Assembly: GCF_947241705.1 (NCBI RefSeq)
Contig: NC_079259.1
Location: forward strand, 558,001 to 622,000
DNA from: Saccharomyces mikatae IFO 1815
Taxonomy: Eukaryota > Ascomycota > Saccharomycetes > Saccharomycetales > Saccharomycetaceae
DNA: 64,000 nucleotides
Reading direction: 5' to 3'
Made by a program: the position numbers and the translations under genes. The notes below the pieces were generated by a model that ran no database searches, was not told the origin of the DNA, and worked only from the letters and a program-made list of their open reading frames with translations. This document shows positions 1-10,893 of the stretch, in pieces; the first letter of the stretch is position 1; each line of letters opens with the position of its first letter.

Positions 1-117
1 CTAACTTAGTAGATAGTTGATAAAGTAATGATATTTCTATTAACTCCGTATCAATAAATATATGCATAAACTTAAAAAAAGGTACATTACATAAAGTTGC
101 TGTGAATGGAATCGCAT

Positions 118-1098
118 TTAGAATCCTTTTTTTGCCAAATCATCCGTCACTTTCAAATAAAAATTCAAGATATCAACCTTTTCTCCAATGGTGCTAGTAT
201 GAAAAAATTTACTCCAATCATCCTGCAACTTATTCTTCCAATTGATAACATCCAGGTGATCCATATCTTTTAAAGTTCCTCTGTATTCGCCCCATTTACT
301 ACTATCGATGGTTACCAAACCGTCATTGGGCCGACCTTTAGATCTCTCATAAACGATTTTCCACGGTGTGCAAAAGACGTTGTACCACTTGGGTACAAAG
401 GAGCAACCATAAGAAAAATAGGAAACTTTCGGACTGTTTGGCGTTACTAAATTGAAGTATTTCATATAAGTCGTGGTAAGTTGGTAAAAACATATCGGTA
501 GTATCTTTTGACTCACTCTCAGGGCGTTTAGATTTTCAAAAAGATCTACTACATAATCTGCCATCTCTGAACCCCTGTGTGGAGTCGAAATTGTGGTTAG
601 GCTCAATACGTCATAGTTCCTGTTTTTGATATTAGAAATTAGATATCGGCAGTCTAGTCCACCCATCGAATGTGCGATCAGATTCAACGAATGTCGCTTA
701 TCCTTTGACTCAATTTTCTTTACTTCTTTCTGTAATTGAGCATCTAAGGCAATTGCCCTTTCTTCAATACTACCAAAACCTGGTACCTTGGTAGTAATTA
801 CAGTACATCCCTTAGATTGGAGAAACTTTTTGACACCAATCCAATATTCAATCTCTATCAAATTGGGGTACTTTGAATTGCTATCATCTTCGTCATCTTG
901 CATGAAATTTTCTGTCATATTATGAAGTATTGAATTAGAAATTAAGTTCGTTAGATGGAATACAGAAGGGATCAGAATTAGTTTGTCAAACCCTGATAGA
1001 CCATGACAAAATACAATAGGGTTTTTTGGGGGTTTGTATGAATCAGGAACCTTTACAGAATCTATTATTATTTCTTTAGATTTTCCATTATTCTTCAT
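118..1098 (-). CDS. TGL2: Triacylglycerol lipase, mitochondrial
   Basis: This 326-residue alpha/beta-hydrolase matches the usual yeast Tgl2 length. The nucleophile elbow AHSMGG puts the catalytic serine at residue 144, and an HG oxyanion-hole motif lies at residues 32-33 in VFCHGLSG. The family hydrolyses tri- and diacylglycerols, and yeast Tgl2 is reported in mitochondria. An acidic stretch around residues 68-75 (DDEDDSNSK) looks like a loop. The start is the only ATG in frame at the head of the open frame. The gene is convergent with whatever lies left of the window and divergent from the tRNA pair on the right. Identification is from recognised sequence and synteny. Confidence 0.95.
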   Translation of the reverse strand: MKNNGKSKEIIIDSVKVPDSYKPPKNPIVFCHGLSGFDKLILIPSVFHLTNLISNSILHNMTENFMQDDEDDSNSKYPNLIEIEYWIGVKKFLQSKGCTVITTKVPGFGSIEERAIALDAQLQKEVKKIESKDKRHSLNLIAHSMGGLDCRYLISNIKNRNYDVLSLTTISTPHRGSEMADYVVDLFENLNALRVSQKILPICFYQLTTTYMKYFNLVTPNSPKVSYFSYGCSFVPKWYNVFCTPWKIVYERSKGRPNDGLVTIDSSKWGEYRGTLKDMDHLDVINWKNKLQDDWSKFFHTSTIGEKVDILNFYLKVTDDLAKKGF

Positions 1099-1307
1099 TT
1101 TTTATTCCTATTCAATACAAGCACAACTTCCTACCCTTGATACAACACACTCCACACTCTTTATCCTTTCTAACTTATATTTCTTTCAAATGGCTGTATG
1201 TGAGGGTTAACCATTATTTCTATAAGAAATTATTGAAAAGAGAAAAAATATTAATCTTGAAAACAGGTAATGATCTAATGTGCCAGAAGAAATATCAACA
1301 AAAAGTA

Positions 1308-1379
1308 GCTCGCGTGGCGTAATGGCAACGCGTCTGACTTCTAATCAGAAGATTATGGGTTCGACCCCCATCGTGAGTG
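1308..1379 (+). tRNA. tR(UCU): tRNA-Arg (anticodon UCU)
   Basis: A 72-nt cloverleaf. The acceptor stem GCTCGCG pairs with CGTGAGT (one G:T wobble) and leaves a G discriminator. The anticodon loop CTTCTAA gives UCU. The T-arm GGGTTCGACCCCC carries the B box. No intron is visible. No T-run follows it; the next tRNA starts 14 nt downstream, so it is probably transcribed together with tRNA-Asp. Confidence 0.96.
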
Positions 1380-1393
1380 CTTTGTTTCCAATA

Positions 1394-1465
1394 TCCGTGA
1401 TAGTTTAATGGTCAGAATGGGCGCTTGTCGCGTGCCAGATCGGGGTTCAATTCCCCGTCGCGGAG
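1394..1465 (+). tRNA. tD(GUC): tRNA-Asp (anticodon GUC)
   Basis: A 72-nt cloverleaf. The acceptor stem TCCGTGA pairs with TCGCGGA and the discriminator is G. The anticodon loop contains GTC. The B box is GGGGTTCAATTCCCC. It follows tRNA-Arg(UCU) by 14 nt and is the downstream half of the known yeast dicistronic Arg-Asp tRNA arrangement. A seven-T terminator follows directly. Confidence 0.96.
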
Positions 1466-1472
1466 TTTTTTT
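1466..1472 (+). terminator. Pol III terminator of the tRNA pair
   Basis: Seven consecutive T residues come immediately after tRNA-Asp. No comparable T-run lies in the 14-nt spacer after tRNA-Arg, so this is probably the single terminator of a two-tRNA transcript. The stretch from here to 1672 holds only the UBC5 3' flank. Confidence 0.85.
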
Positions 1473-1672
1473 GCTCTCTTTGAAATCTTGGGTATAATAC
1501 ATGTATATCAAGTACTGGGAAGGCGATAGTCGCCGAAGGGGATATAAGGTAGCGATCGGTCAAAGCCCGTATTGAAATATGTATGAATATTTGCATATGT
1601 AAAGGACTTAAAATATACTGGTGTTTGTTAAGGAGAACAAATTTCCAAGATCGATCCATTAAAACAGAATAA

Positions 1673-2206
<534 letters not shown>

Positions 2207-3076
2207 TATTTAATTCGGAACTTATGAGCTGAAAGACTACTTCCAAGATGAAGGTTAAGGTACTGCCTTGGTGTTAAAAGAAAAATGCCACTATGATTCA
2301 TTGAAATCTGGGGTTTGACTAATTTATAGTTTTTGGTCGGCCATCTTTGGGACAAATGCGTAAGCATCGGTAGCCGTTCTATTACCCGCCGCCAGTGGCA
2401 ATGGCGGGGACGGTACCTTAACAATAATAGCAAAGTTACTAAGTGCAAATATGGAAGTTTAGATTGTTCTATTACTATTAATCCAACTTGGATAACAACT
2501 CAACAACTAATTTTCTACTTGTTAGAGGAATAACTACCCGAGCAAGTAAACAAATATACTGCTTATCAGGAAAACAATAAACATAAACTAGTCAACATTT
2601 CAAGCGGGTTCTATATAAGGAAAACAAGGAATGCCTCTAAACCGCTCCAATATTAGGCATTCTCTATATTCTATTCCGATTATTTGCTGAAGGTAGCCGA
2701 TATACAAGAACGTTAACATAGCTTTTGCCGCGAATTGCAACAGATTCTTTTGTCAATTAGTCCCACTTTCCAACAAAGGTTAGAGCTGAAGTGCCATGGG
2801 GAGAGGTTTTCCCAAGCAGACTAGTTATGTATCGTCTCAAAAAAATAACCGCCGAAGGTTTTACCGCGTCCTCTCCTTTTGTTTAGTAGGTTACCCGTTG
2901 AACAATGAAAATTTTTTTAGCGATGAGGTGAAAAATTATCAGAAATGTAAAAGAAATAGAGTTGTGAACAAGAAAGTATCATATAATTCATATCGTAACC
3001 ACAATTCAGTAGTCCAATCAACTTTCGTATACAACTAATCGCCTCTGTATTTTCTATTGGTAGAATAAAAAAAATA
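2207..3076. promoter_or_regulatory. Divergent UBC5-MAK21 intergenic region
   Basis: This 870-bp region serves both genes. On the UBC5 side a TATA-like TATAAATT sits on the minus strand at 2321-2328, about 115 bp from the UBC5 ATG. Two perfect Reb1 sites (TTACCCG) lie at 2382-2388 and 2891-2897; the second is next to the MAK21 RRPE/PAC pair. No convincing extra gene is seen; the short open frames in it are low quality. Confidence 0.6.
2891..2929 (+). promoter_or_regulatory. Reb1, RRPE and PAC elements of MAK21
   Basis: TTACCCG (Reb1) is at 2891-2897, TGAAAATTTTT (RRPE) at 2906-2916 and GCGATGAGGT (PAC) at 2920-2929, about 150 bp before the MAK21 ATG. RRPE plus PAC is the standard yeast ribosome-biogenesis promoter code, bound by Stb3 and Dot6/Tod6 respectively. 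Confidence 0.85.
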
Positions 3077-6000
3077 ATGGATGAAAACAGGGACAAGAAG
3101 CTGGATTTGTCTTCATTAAGAAACAAGATTTCTTCAAAATTACAGGACAATAACAATAAAAAGACGAAGAAGGACGTGAAAAATAAGAACTTAAAGGTCA
3201 TTGTTGATGGAAAAAAAATAGGTGAAGATATACGCCGTGAAGCGTTAGCATTGGGTGCTAGCGAAGAAGATCTAAAATTAATTCAAGGACTGAGTGACGA
3301 TGACGATGACGATAAGAGCGAACAGGAATTCGATGCCGTTGCTGATGAGGGCGCAAATGATAAAGGATTCAAGAATGACCTTCAAAATTTTATGAGAGAT
3401 ATTGGATTTGACAAGCACAAACTCGAAGATGTGGATGATGGCAATGAAAATGTGGAAGGAGAATCCACTACCTCCAAAGGAGCCAAAAGACCTGTACAGG
3501 AAAAGGACAATGTAAAACAAAGTTTCGTAGCAACGAAACTAGAAAAGCTTACGCAAAAACCTGACAATGACAGCAACAAAGAAGAAGATGAGAATGAAAA
3601 AGAGGCTAACCTTAGTTCAGACGAATTGCCAGAATCAACAGAAACCAAGAGGGAAGAAAAAAAAGAGAAAAAAGATGGTGGTTTAATCACGCAGACAACT
3701 ATTATTTCATCTGATAAACTCATTATTCCTTACGATAAACCATGGTATGAAATTTCATTGGATCCTCAAGTTGGACAGAACGATGATGTTGAAGAATTAT
3801 CCAAAGAACAAGTTGAGAAACTTTTTGAAAGAGGTAAACAAACCTTGGAAGTTGACAATCAAACTTACTATGAAGAGTTTACAAAAGACTCATCCCAGGC
3901 AAAGTTCATGTCCCAAATTTTGTCCGACGGTACCCTCAATGATAAAATATCTGCCGTGACTTTATTGATTCAAGATTCGCCATTACATAACACTAAGTCT
4001 TTAGAAACTCTCGTCTCTTACTGTGGAAAGAAATCGAGAAACTCCGCTTTACAGAGTTTAAACGCTTTGAAGGATTTGTTTTTGAATGGTCTTTTACCTA
4101 ACAGGAAATTAAGATACTTTAAAAACCAACCAGGATTATCCATGTTGCTAAATAAGAGGACTCTAGCTCTCTTCTATTTCGAAGATTATCTAAAGAAGCT
4201 GTTCTTCCGTGTTTTAGAGGTTTTAGAAGTGCTTTCCCATGATCCAATCATTCATGTTAGATTACAAGTATTGAACCATGTTTTCGACTTACTGACCAAC
4301 CAACCCGAACAAGAATTTAATTTACTAAGATTAGGAGTGAATAAGATTGGTGACATTGATTCCAAGGTCTCTTCAAAGGCTTCGTATTTATTATTAAAGC
4401 TGGAACAAGCCCATCCAAACATGAAATCTATCGTCATCGATTCTATTGTTGATATCGCATTGAGACCAAATGCTGACTATCATACCACTTACTATTCTGT
4501 TGTTACTCTAAATCAAACGATCTTGAAACGATCGGAAGATTTCGTTGCTAATAAATTGGTGAAAACATACTTCACGTTATTTGAAAAGTTTTTAATCAAC
4601 ACTGATAAAGATCATATTAATGGTGCTGTGAAGAGTAATTCAAAGTTATATGAAGAAAAAAGAAAGAAAAATTTCAAAAAGGGTAAACATGGTGGTAGGT
4701 CTGTAAAAAACGAAAAAACGGAGAATGAAGTTTTAGATGAAAAGAACTCAAAACTATTTAGTGCTTTATTAACAGGTATTAATCGTGCATTTCCTTTTGC
4801 TCAAATTCCAGCCTCAGTTTATGAAGTACATATGGAAACCCTTTTTAAAATTACACATTCTTCCAATTTCAATACCTCAATTCAAGCATTAGTTTTAATT
4901 AATCAAGTCACTGTCAAAGCAAAATTAAACAGTGATCGATATTATAGAACATTATATGAAAGTTTGTTTGATCCGAGGTTGGTAAATTCCTCCAAACAGG
5001 GTATTTATTTGAATTTACTTTACAAATCATTAAAACAAGATGCACTAAATGTAGAGCGAGTAGAGGCTTTTGTCAAGAGAATTCTTCAAGTTTGTTCTCA
5101 TTGGTTGAACGTTGGTACTATTACTGGCTTCTTTTACCTATTGATCCAATTGGCTAAGACAATACCACAAATAAAAAACCTTCTAACTAATACGCCAGTT
5201 GATTACGAATATGAATCTGATGCAGAAGGGGAAAAAGCGGATAAAAAGATAAAGAGAAAGGAATATGATGGCCGTAAGCGTGATCCAAAATTTGCCAACG
5301 CAGAAAAGTCTTCATTATGGGAAATAAATGACTTCATCAATCATTTCCACCCTACTATACAGACGTACGCAAGTGCTTATGTTACAGGAGAAACAGAGCA
5401 TGTTGCTAAGCCAGACTTAGGTCTATTTACTCTATCGCATTTCCTTGATAGATTTGTCTACAGAAGTGCTAAGCAGACGAACGTCACAAGAGGTGCATCC
5501 ATTATGCAACCTTTATTTAGTGGCTCGAGGGTCAACGACTCTGTTTTAGTCAAAGCATCTGATGTTATGCATGATCAGGATCCCGTTAACACTGAAGACT
5601 GGCTAACTAAAAAAGTCGGAGATATCAAACCGGAGGATAAATTCTTTTATCAGTATTTCACCACCAAGAAGACTGCTGATAGAAAAGGTAAGAAGTCTAA
5701 TGAGGAATCCAATTTTGATAGTGATGATGAGATGAATGAGGATGAAATTTGGAGTGCTCTGGTTAAATCGAGGCCCGATGTAGAAGATGATAGTGATGAT
5801 AGTGAACTTGACTTTGGTGAAGATGATTTCAGCGAATCAAGTAGCGAAGACGAAGCTCAAATTGATGCACTTGACGATGAAGATGTTAAAGGTGAAGGCA
5901 GTCAAGAAAGCGATGAAGAAGAGGCCCTCGATGAAGATATTTTCTACAGTTTTGATGGAGAACAAGATAGTGAAGACAAGAAACGTTCTTTTGCTGAAAG

Positions 6001-6169
6001 TGGTGAAGAAGAGGACAAAGAAGAAGAACAAGAAGAAAAAGATGGTGATGATGAGGACGGTACTGCAAAAAGAGCAAAGAAGAAGCAAAGAAAGAATATG
6101 CTCAAAAGTTTGCCAGTATTTGCATCTGCAGACGACTATGCTCAATATTTAGATCAAGATTCAGACTAA
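3077..6169 (+). CDS. MAK21: 60S pre-ribosome assembly and export factor (Noc1)
   Basis: This 1030-residue protein is recognised as Mak21/Noc1 (S288C form about 1025 residues). It pairs with Noc2 on early nucleolar pre-60S particles and is needed for their maturation and intranuclear movement. The N-terminal ~200 residues are charged and low in complexity. A long helical-repeat region and the CBF/Mak21 domain lie roughly in residues 350-800. A conserved segment ([17 protein letters not shown]) lies near residue 890. The C-terminal ~150 residues are highly acidic and end in a basic [10 protein letters not shown] stretch. The promoter has adjacent RRPE and PAC sites. The small length difference from S288C probably lies in the acidic repeats. 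Confidence 0.95.
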   Translation: MDENRDKKLDLSSLRNKISSKLQDNNNKKTKKDVKNKNLKVIVDGKKIGEDIRREALALGASEEDLKLIQGLSDDDDDDKSEQEFDAVADEGANDKGFKNDLQNFMRDIGFDKHKLEDVDDGNENVEGESTTSKGAKRPVQEKDNVKQSFVATKLEKLTQKPDNDSNKEEDENEKEANLSSDELPESTETKREEKKEKKDGGLITQTTIISSDKLIIPYDKPWYEISLDPQVGQNDDVEELSKEQVEKLFERGKQTLEVDNQTYYEEFTKDSSQAKFMSQILSDGTLNDKISAVTLLIQDSPLHNTKSLETLVSYCGKKSRNSALQSLNALKDLFLNGLLPNRKLRYFKNQPGLSMLLNKRTLALFYFEDYLKKLFFRVLEVLEVLSHDPIIHVRLQVLNHVFDLLTNQPEQEFNLLRLGVNKIGDIDSKVSSKASYLLLKLEQAHPNMKSIVIDSIVDIALRPNADYHTTYYSVVTLNQTILKRSEDFVANKLVKTYFTLFEKFLINTDKDHINGAVKSNSKLYEEKRKKNFKKGKHGGRSVKNEKTENEVLDEKNSKLFSALLTGINRAFPFAQIPASVYEVHMETLFKITHSSNFNTSIQALVLINQVTVKAKLNSDRYYRTLYESLFDPRLVNSSKQGIYLNLLYKSLKQDALNVERVEAFVKRILQVCSHWLNVGTITGFFYLLIQLAKTIPQIKNLLTNTPVDYEYESDAEGEKADKKIKRKEYDGRKRDPKFANAEKSSLWEINDFINHFHPTIQTYASAYVTGETEHVAKPDLGLFTLSHFLDRFVYRSAKQTNVTRGASIMQPLFSGSRVNDSVLVKASDVMHDQDPVNTEDWLTKKVGDIKPEDKFFYQYFTTKKTADRKGKKSNEESNFDSDDEMNEDEIWSALVKSRPDVEDDSDDSELDFGEDDFSESSSEDEAQIDALDDEDVKGEGSQESDEEEALDEDIFYSFDGEQDSEDKKRSFAESGEEEDKEEEQEEKDGDDEDGTAKRAKKKQRKNMLKSLPVFASADDYAQYLDQDSD

Positions 6170-6865
6170 AGAAATGCTAAATTATTAGGACGCTTCGGTG
6201 CTGTAAATTATATACAACAAGTAGAAATTTTGTACAATATCAAATGGTTGAATATGAAACCGAAGATGAAAGACGTGATACGCATTTGCATTTTGATGAA
6301 AAGTATCCACAGGGCCTTTTGAGATAATACTCGACCGGCGGTAGGCGGAGTAAGAGCGGAGTAAGAGCGGAGTAAGAGCGGAGTAAGAGAGGAGGCAGAA
6401 GCGGTTGTAGACTAAGGCTATAAATGGTTGAGATCACCGATGTTATTGACATGACGGGAGACACTTGAAACGAAGGTACCACATTAACAAAAGGAAATGC
6501 TCCAACTTTTTTAACACGATGTATTATATTACCGAATAATCTCTTAGGTATCTTCAAAGTAACGTACATACGGTCATAACCTTTCTACGACATACAATGA
6601 GTTTCTAAATAAAAAAAATACCATATGACCTCAAATGAATCACTAATTCATTTACTAGTCATCTCCTCATTAGTAAAATTACTCAGATTCTTAAGTTAAT
6701 ACGTATAACATGATACTTAATTATTTACGTAAATAATCAGGAACTAAATTTTAAGACTTTATACCACATACGTTAGTTTGAATCACAGGTTTCAATTGAT
6801 TGATTACATGGACGAATAAGAGATCTGTGCTATCTGATTTATATTTTGTCGAAGAAATTTTGATT
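6170..6865. other. MAK21-YDR061W intergenic region
   Basis: About 700 bp holding the MAK21 3' flank, an 11-bp tandem repeat (6346-6389), and an 11/11 match to the yeast ARS consensus at 6837-6847. A 109-codon ATG-initiated frame on the minus strand (6240-6569) runs through the repeat; I do not call it a gene. Confidence 0.6.
6346..6389. repeat. 11-bp minisatellite, four copies
   Basis: Four exact tandem copies of CGGAGTAAGAG occur, with partial matches on either side (GGCGGTAGG before, AGGAGGCAG after). The period is close to one helical turn. It lies about 180 bp past the MAK21 stop. Confidence 0.95.
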
Positions 6866-8488
6866 ATGAGTGGAAATACTTTCGTCGTACGAATAGCAAA
6901 TGCCCTTTTTAAGTCATCGCTAGCTAATCACAGCCCATCAGTTTACCCAAAGCGCATTAAACACTTTGAGATTCTGCCCAACGAGAAATGGGTCATATGG
7001 GGACCTGGGAAGGGCAAGTTTCTTAGTGTACTGAGCAACAAATACATCTGTGAGCCTCCATTATCTTTGAGGTTTGGATTTTTAAAACAAAGCTCTAACA
7101 TCTTGCCTAGAGTAGAGCAAGTTGCTTTTAAAGGCGTTATGCCAACTGCTCATTTAAGTGCCCGATACGAATATTTTAAAGACGATTATGACCAAACATG
7201 CAAACAGTTTATATTTGACAAGGCGAGCGGGTCAAATGCTGTTTCATATAAAGTTGAGACGAACGATCGTAAAATAAACATGGAACTATATAATGTTCTA
7301 ATTGAAAACTTAAGATTGACCAGCTTACAGGATAGGTGGGTAATGGGGTTAAGTAATGGACAAATGAGGAGAGCAAGACTAGCACGCAGTATACTCAAGG
7401 AACCGGATCTACTATTAATCGATGACCCATTTTTAGGGCTGGATCCAGGTGCAACAGCAACAATTTCAAAATTCCTAGCTGGATATGATAACAGGAAAGT
7501 GAATGGTGGATGCCCAATCGTCATTGGGTTGAGGTTTCAAGATACTATTCCGGCATGGTGTACCCATATATGTTGCGTCGATGAGCAAAAAGGCATATTG
7601 TTTGAAGGCCCGATCGAAAAACTTCATAATAAAATAGATGAAATCCGATTACGTTCAATGAAAGAACTAGAACAGTTCAAGGAAAGAAAGTCTTCCAAAG
7701 GGGATTTTCCTATTGAAAACTTGATCTGCATGCATCCTATGTTCGGCAAAAAAGACCATGAAATTATCAAAATGCCACATGTTTTAGAATTAGACGGACT
7801 GAGTGTCTCATACAAAGGCGAAGCTATCTTGGAAAACTTGCATTGGAAAATCCAACCCGGTTCGACGTGGCATATAAGAGGAGACAACGGGTCAGGTAAA
7901 TCGACCTTACTATCTTTGCTTACAGCAGAGCATCCTCAATCGTGGAATTCGAAGGTGATTCAAAATGGCGTTCCACGGAGGACAGGTAAGACAAACTATT
8001 TTGAAATAAATAGTAAAATAAGTATGTCATCACCTGAATTACATGCAATTTTTTTAAAGAATGCTGGAGGAAAATTAAGCATTCGGGAAAGTGTTGCAAC
8101 TGGCTACCGTGATACATCTTCTAATAATTTCTTACCAATATGGAATTCTTTAGACAAAAATGCCAAAATAATTGTGGACATGTATTTGAGCTATTTTGGT
8201 TTGGATAAAAATGCCGATACCGTTTTATTTCAACAATTGACCGTAAGTGATCAGAAACTTGTCCTTTTTATCAGGTGTTTGATCAAGATGCCGCAGATAC
8301 TGATTCTTGATGAAGCATTTTCTGGTATGGAAGTGGGACCAATGATGCGTTGTCATGAACTTTTAGAAGAATGGCCTGGAACTGTTCTTGTAGTGGCACA
8401 TGTTGCTGAAGAGACACCAAAATGTGATCATTACCTAAGACTCATATCCCCTAGAGAGTATGAAATTGGTGATATCAATGAAAATTAG
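6866..8488 (+). CDS. YDR061W: Tandem ABC-type ATPase, putative, soluble
   Basis: I start at the ATG at 6866 (MSGNTFVVRI), giving 540 residues, close to the 539 of S288C; the frame is open further upstream but has no ATG there. Two nucleotide-binding domains and no membrane segments are present. The first domain has a degenerate P-loop (GPGKGKF, residues 46-52), a signature-like LSNGQ (162-166) and Walker B LLLIDD. The second has a canonical P-loop GDNGSGKST near residue 339 and Walker B ILILDE, but no clear LSGGQ (it reads LTVSDQK). It resembles ModF-like ATPases. The yeast protein is reported with mitochondria and its substrate is unknown. Confidence 0.88.
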   Translation: MSGNTFVVRIANALFKSSLANHSPSVYPKRIKHFEILPNEKWVIWGPGKGKFLSVLSNKYICEPPLSLRFGFLKQSSNILPRVEQVAFKGVMPTAHLSARYEYFKDDYDQTCKQFIFDKASGSNAVSYKVETNDRKINMELYNVLIENLRLTSLQDRWVMGLSNGQMRRARLARSILKEPDLLLIDDPFLGLDPGATATISKFLAGYDNRKVNGGCPIVIGLRFQDTIPAWCTHICCVDEQKGILFEGPIEKLHNKIDEIRLRSMKELEQFKERKSSKGDFPIENLICMHPMFGKKDHEIIKMPHVLELDGLSVSYKGEAILENLHWKIQPGSTWHIRGDNGSGKSTLLSLLTAEHPQSWNSKVIQNGVPRRTGKTNYFEINSKISMSSPELHAIFLKNAGGKLSIRESVATGYRDTSSNNFLPIWNSLDKNAKIIVDMYLSYFGLDKNADTVLFQQLTVSDQKLVLFIRCLIKMPQILILDEAFSGMEVGPMMRCHELLEEWPGTVLVVAHVAEETPKCDHYLRLISPREYEIGDINEN

Positions 8489-9207
8489 ACAGTTTATCAT
8501 CCACATAACAGAACAAGGTACATAAAGGTTCGAAAATTATAGGATACATATGTAATACTACGCGTACATGGGATAAGGATTCAATTAATCTGCCTTCAGT
8601 GTATCGTCTTAAATTTCAATAAGAACACTACTACTTTAACCATAACTCATTTATTGGGAACGACTGGAGCTAAGAAGGCCATTTATGCTTAGCGCAGAGG
8701 CGAAGCGCGGTGCCTGGGTGCGATATCATCTCCTTTTCTCTACGACAAATTTCAAAAAAAATTTGTAGTGTGACATTACTTACACAATTATATCATACTG
8801 AAAAGGAACAGTAAACGTGATTATCTAAATAGTATACGATATTATCAATCTCGCAAGAAAATTCTTTATTGAGTTTGAGAGAGAGATTATTCATTAGAAA
8901 GCGTTCTTACCATTCTCTAGGAGCAAATCCGTGAAAGGTGTTCGACGTTACTACGAATAACAGCACTACATCGAAACAAGAGGGTACCATAACAATCAGA
9001 GCCCATAGCTTTTATTAGTATTTTCACTCTGTTTACTGGTTCCTAATATTAAGCTTTATCTGTATTTGTTTGTTTTAGACTATTAATTTACCAGACAAAG
9101 AACCTTCCATTTTCGTGTTTTTTCATTACACGAAGAAAAGAAAGAAGACATAAAAAGATTCATAAACTTCACCGTAATAGTTTTCAGGACATTAAAAGTG
9201 ATACAGT
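8489..9207. other. YDR061W-LCB2 intergenic region
   Basis: A 719-bp tandem-gene gap holding the YDR061W 3' flank and the LCB2 promoter. One ACGCGT (MCB-like) lies at 8560-8565, and the last ~140 bp are pyrimidine-rich. I see no further gene or RNA. Confidence 0.5.
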
Positions 9208-10893
9208 ATGAGTACTCCTGCAAATTATACGCGTGTTCCCTTGTGCGAACCAGAGGAGCTGCCAGCCGACATACAAAAAGAGAATGAATATGGTACACTA
9301 GATTCTCCAAAGCACTTGTACCAAGTCAAATCACGTCATGGAGAACCATTATCAGAACCTGTCATTGACACTCCTCCTTACTATATTTCCTTATTGACGT
9401 ATCTAAACTATTTGATTTTGATCATACTGGGCCATGTTCATGATTTTTTAGGTATGACTTTCCAAAAGAGTAAACATTTGGATCTTTTGGAACGTGATGG
9501 GTTAGCACCTTGGTATTCAAATTTCGAGAGTTTTTACGTTAGAAGAATTAAGTTGAGAATTGACGATTGTTTTTCTAGACCAACAACAGGTGTTCCTGGT
9601 AGATTTATTCGTTGTATCGATAGAATATCTCATAATATAAACGAGTATTTTACCTACTCGGGCGCAGTATACCCATGCATGAACTTATCATCATATAACT
9701 ATTTAGGCTTTGCACAAAGTAAGGGTCAATGTACTGATGCTGCCCTAGAATCTGTCGATAAATATTCTATTCAATCGGGTGGACCAAGAACTCAAATTGG
9801 TACTACGGACCTGCACATTAAAGCAGAGAAATTGGTTGCCAGGTTTATCGGTAAGGAGGATGCTCTTGTTTTCTCAATGGGTTATGGAACGAACGCCAAT
9901 TTGTTTAACGCTTTTCTGGATAAGAAATGCTTAGTCATATCTGATGAACTAAACCACACCTCCATTAGGACAGGTGTTAGACTATCAGGTGCTGCTGTGA
10001 GAACTTTCAAGCATGGTGATATGGTGGGATTAGAAAAGCTTATTAGAGAACAAATTGTCCTTGGCCAACCAAAAACAAATCGCCCATGGAAGAAGATTCT
10101 AATTTGTGCGGAAGGGTTGTTTTCCATGGAGGGTACGTTGTGCAATTTGCCAAAATTGGTTGAATTGAAAAAGAAATATAAATGTTACCTGTTCATCGAT
10201 GAAGCTCATTCTATAGGTGCCATGGGTCCAACTGGCCGTGGTGTATGTGAAATTTTTGATGTTAATCCCAAGGACGTTGACATCCTAATGGGCACTTTTA
10301 CTAAGTCCTTTGGTGCTGCTGGTGGTTACATTGCTGCTGATAAATGGATTATTGATAGATTGAGATTAGATTTGACCACTGTTAGTTATAGTGAATCGAT
10401 GCCAGCCCCTGTTTTAGCTCAAACTATTTCCTCTTTGCAAACTATTAGTGGCGAAATATGTCCGGGACAGGGTACTGAAAGATTACAACGTATTGCCTTC
10501 AACTCCCGCTACCTACGTTTAGCTTTGCAAAGGTTGGGATTTATTGTCTACGGTGTTGCCGACTCGCCAGTCATCCCACTTTTGCTGTATTGTCCTTCTA
10601 AAATGCCTGCATTTTCGAGGATGATGTTACAAAGAAGGATTGCCGTTGTTGTTGTTGCCTATCCCGCTACTCCATTAATTGAATCGAGAGTGAGATTCTG
10701 TATGTCATCATCTTTAACAAAAGAAGATATTGATTATTTATTACGTCATGTTAGTGAGGTTGGTGATAAATTGAATTTGAAATCAAATTCAGGGAAATCT
10801 AGTTACGATGGTAAACGTCAAAGGTGGGACATCGAAGAAGTCATTAGAAGAACACCTGAGGACTGTAAGAACGACAAGTATTTTGTCAATTAA
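9208..10893 (+). CDS. LCB2: Serine palmitoyltransferase subunit 2
   Basis: The 561-residue product matches yeast Lcb2 in length. With Lcb1 it condenses serine and palmitoyl-CoA, the committed first step of sphingolipid synthesis, at the ER. It belongs to the alpha-oxoamine synthase family of PLP enzymes. The Schiff-base lysine is K366 in GTFTKSFGAAGG, preceded by the PLP-binding FIDEAHSIGAMG. A hydrophobic segment around residues 57-75 (YYISLLTYLNYLILIILGHV) is the membrane anchor. The window also encodes the terminal enzyme of the pathway, IPT1. The same reading frame is open again for 69 codons shortly after the stop. Confidence 0.97.
   Translation: MSTPANYTRVPLCEPEELPADIQKENEYGTLDSPKHLYQVKSRHGEPLSEPVIDTPPYYISLLTYLNYLILIILGHVHDFLGMTFQKSKHLDLLERDGLAPWYSNFESFYVRRIKLRIDDCFSRPTTGVPGRFIRCIDRISHNINEYFTYSGAVYPCMNLSSYNYLGFAQSKGQCTDAALESVDKYSIQSGGPRTQIGTTDLHIKAEKLVARFIGKEDALVFSMGYGTNANLFNAFLDKKCLVISDELNHTSIRTGVRLSGAAVRTFKHGDMVGLEKLIREQIVLGQPKTNRPWKKILICAEGLFSMEGTLCNLPKLVELKKKYKCYLFIDEAHSIGAMGPTGRGVCEIFDVNPKDVDILMGTFTKSFGAAGGYIAADKWIIDRLRLDLTTVSYSESMPAPVLAQTISSLQTISGEICPGQGTERLQRIAFNSRYLRLALQRLGFIVYGVADSPVIPLLLYCPSKMPAFSRMMLQRRIAVVVVAYPATPLIESRVRFCMSSSLTKEDIDYLLRHVSEVGDKLNLKSNSGKSSYDGKRQRWDIEEVIRRTPEDCKNDKYFVN

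Noticed and set aside
6240-6569. 109-codon ATG-initiated minus-strand ORF in the MAK21-YDR061W gap
   Set aside because: Its leucine/proline-rich middle is produced by the 11-bp tandem repeat, there is no recognisable domain, and it fills a gap that must hold a promoter. Conservation would be needed to reconsider it.
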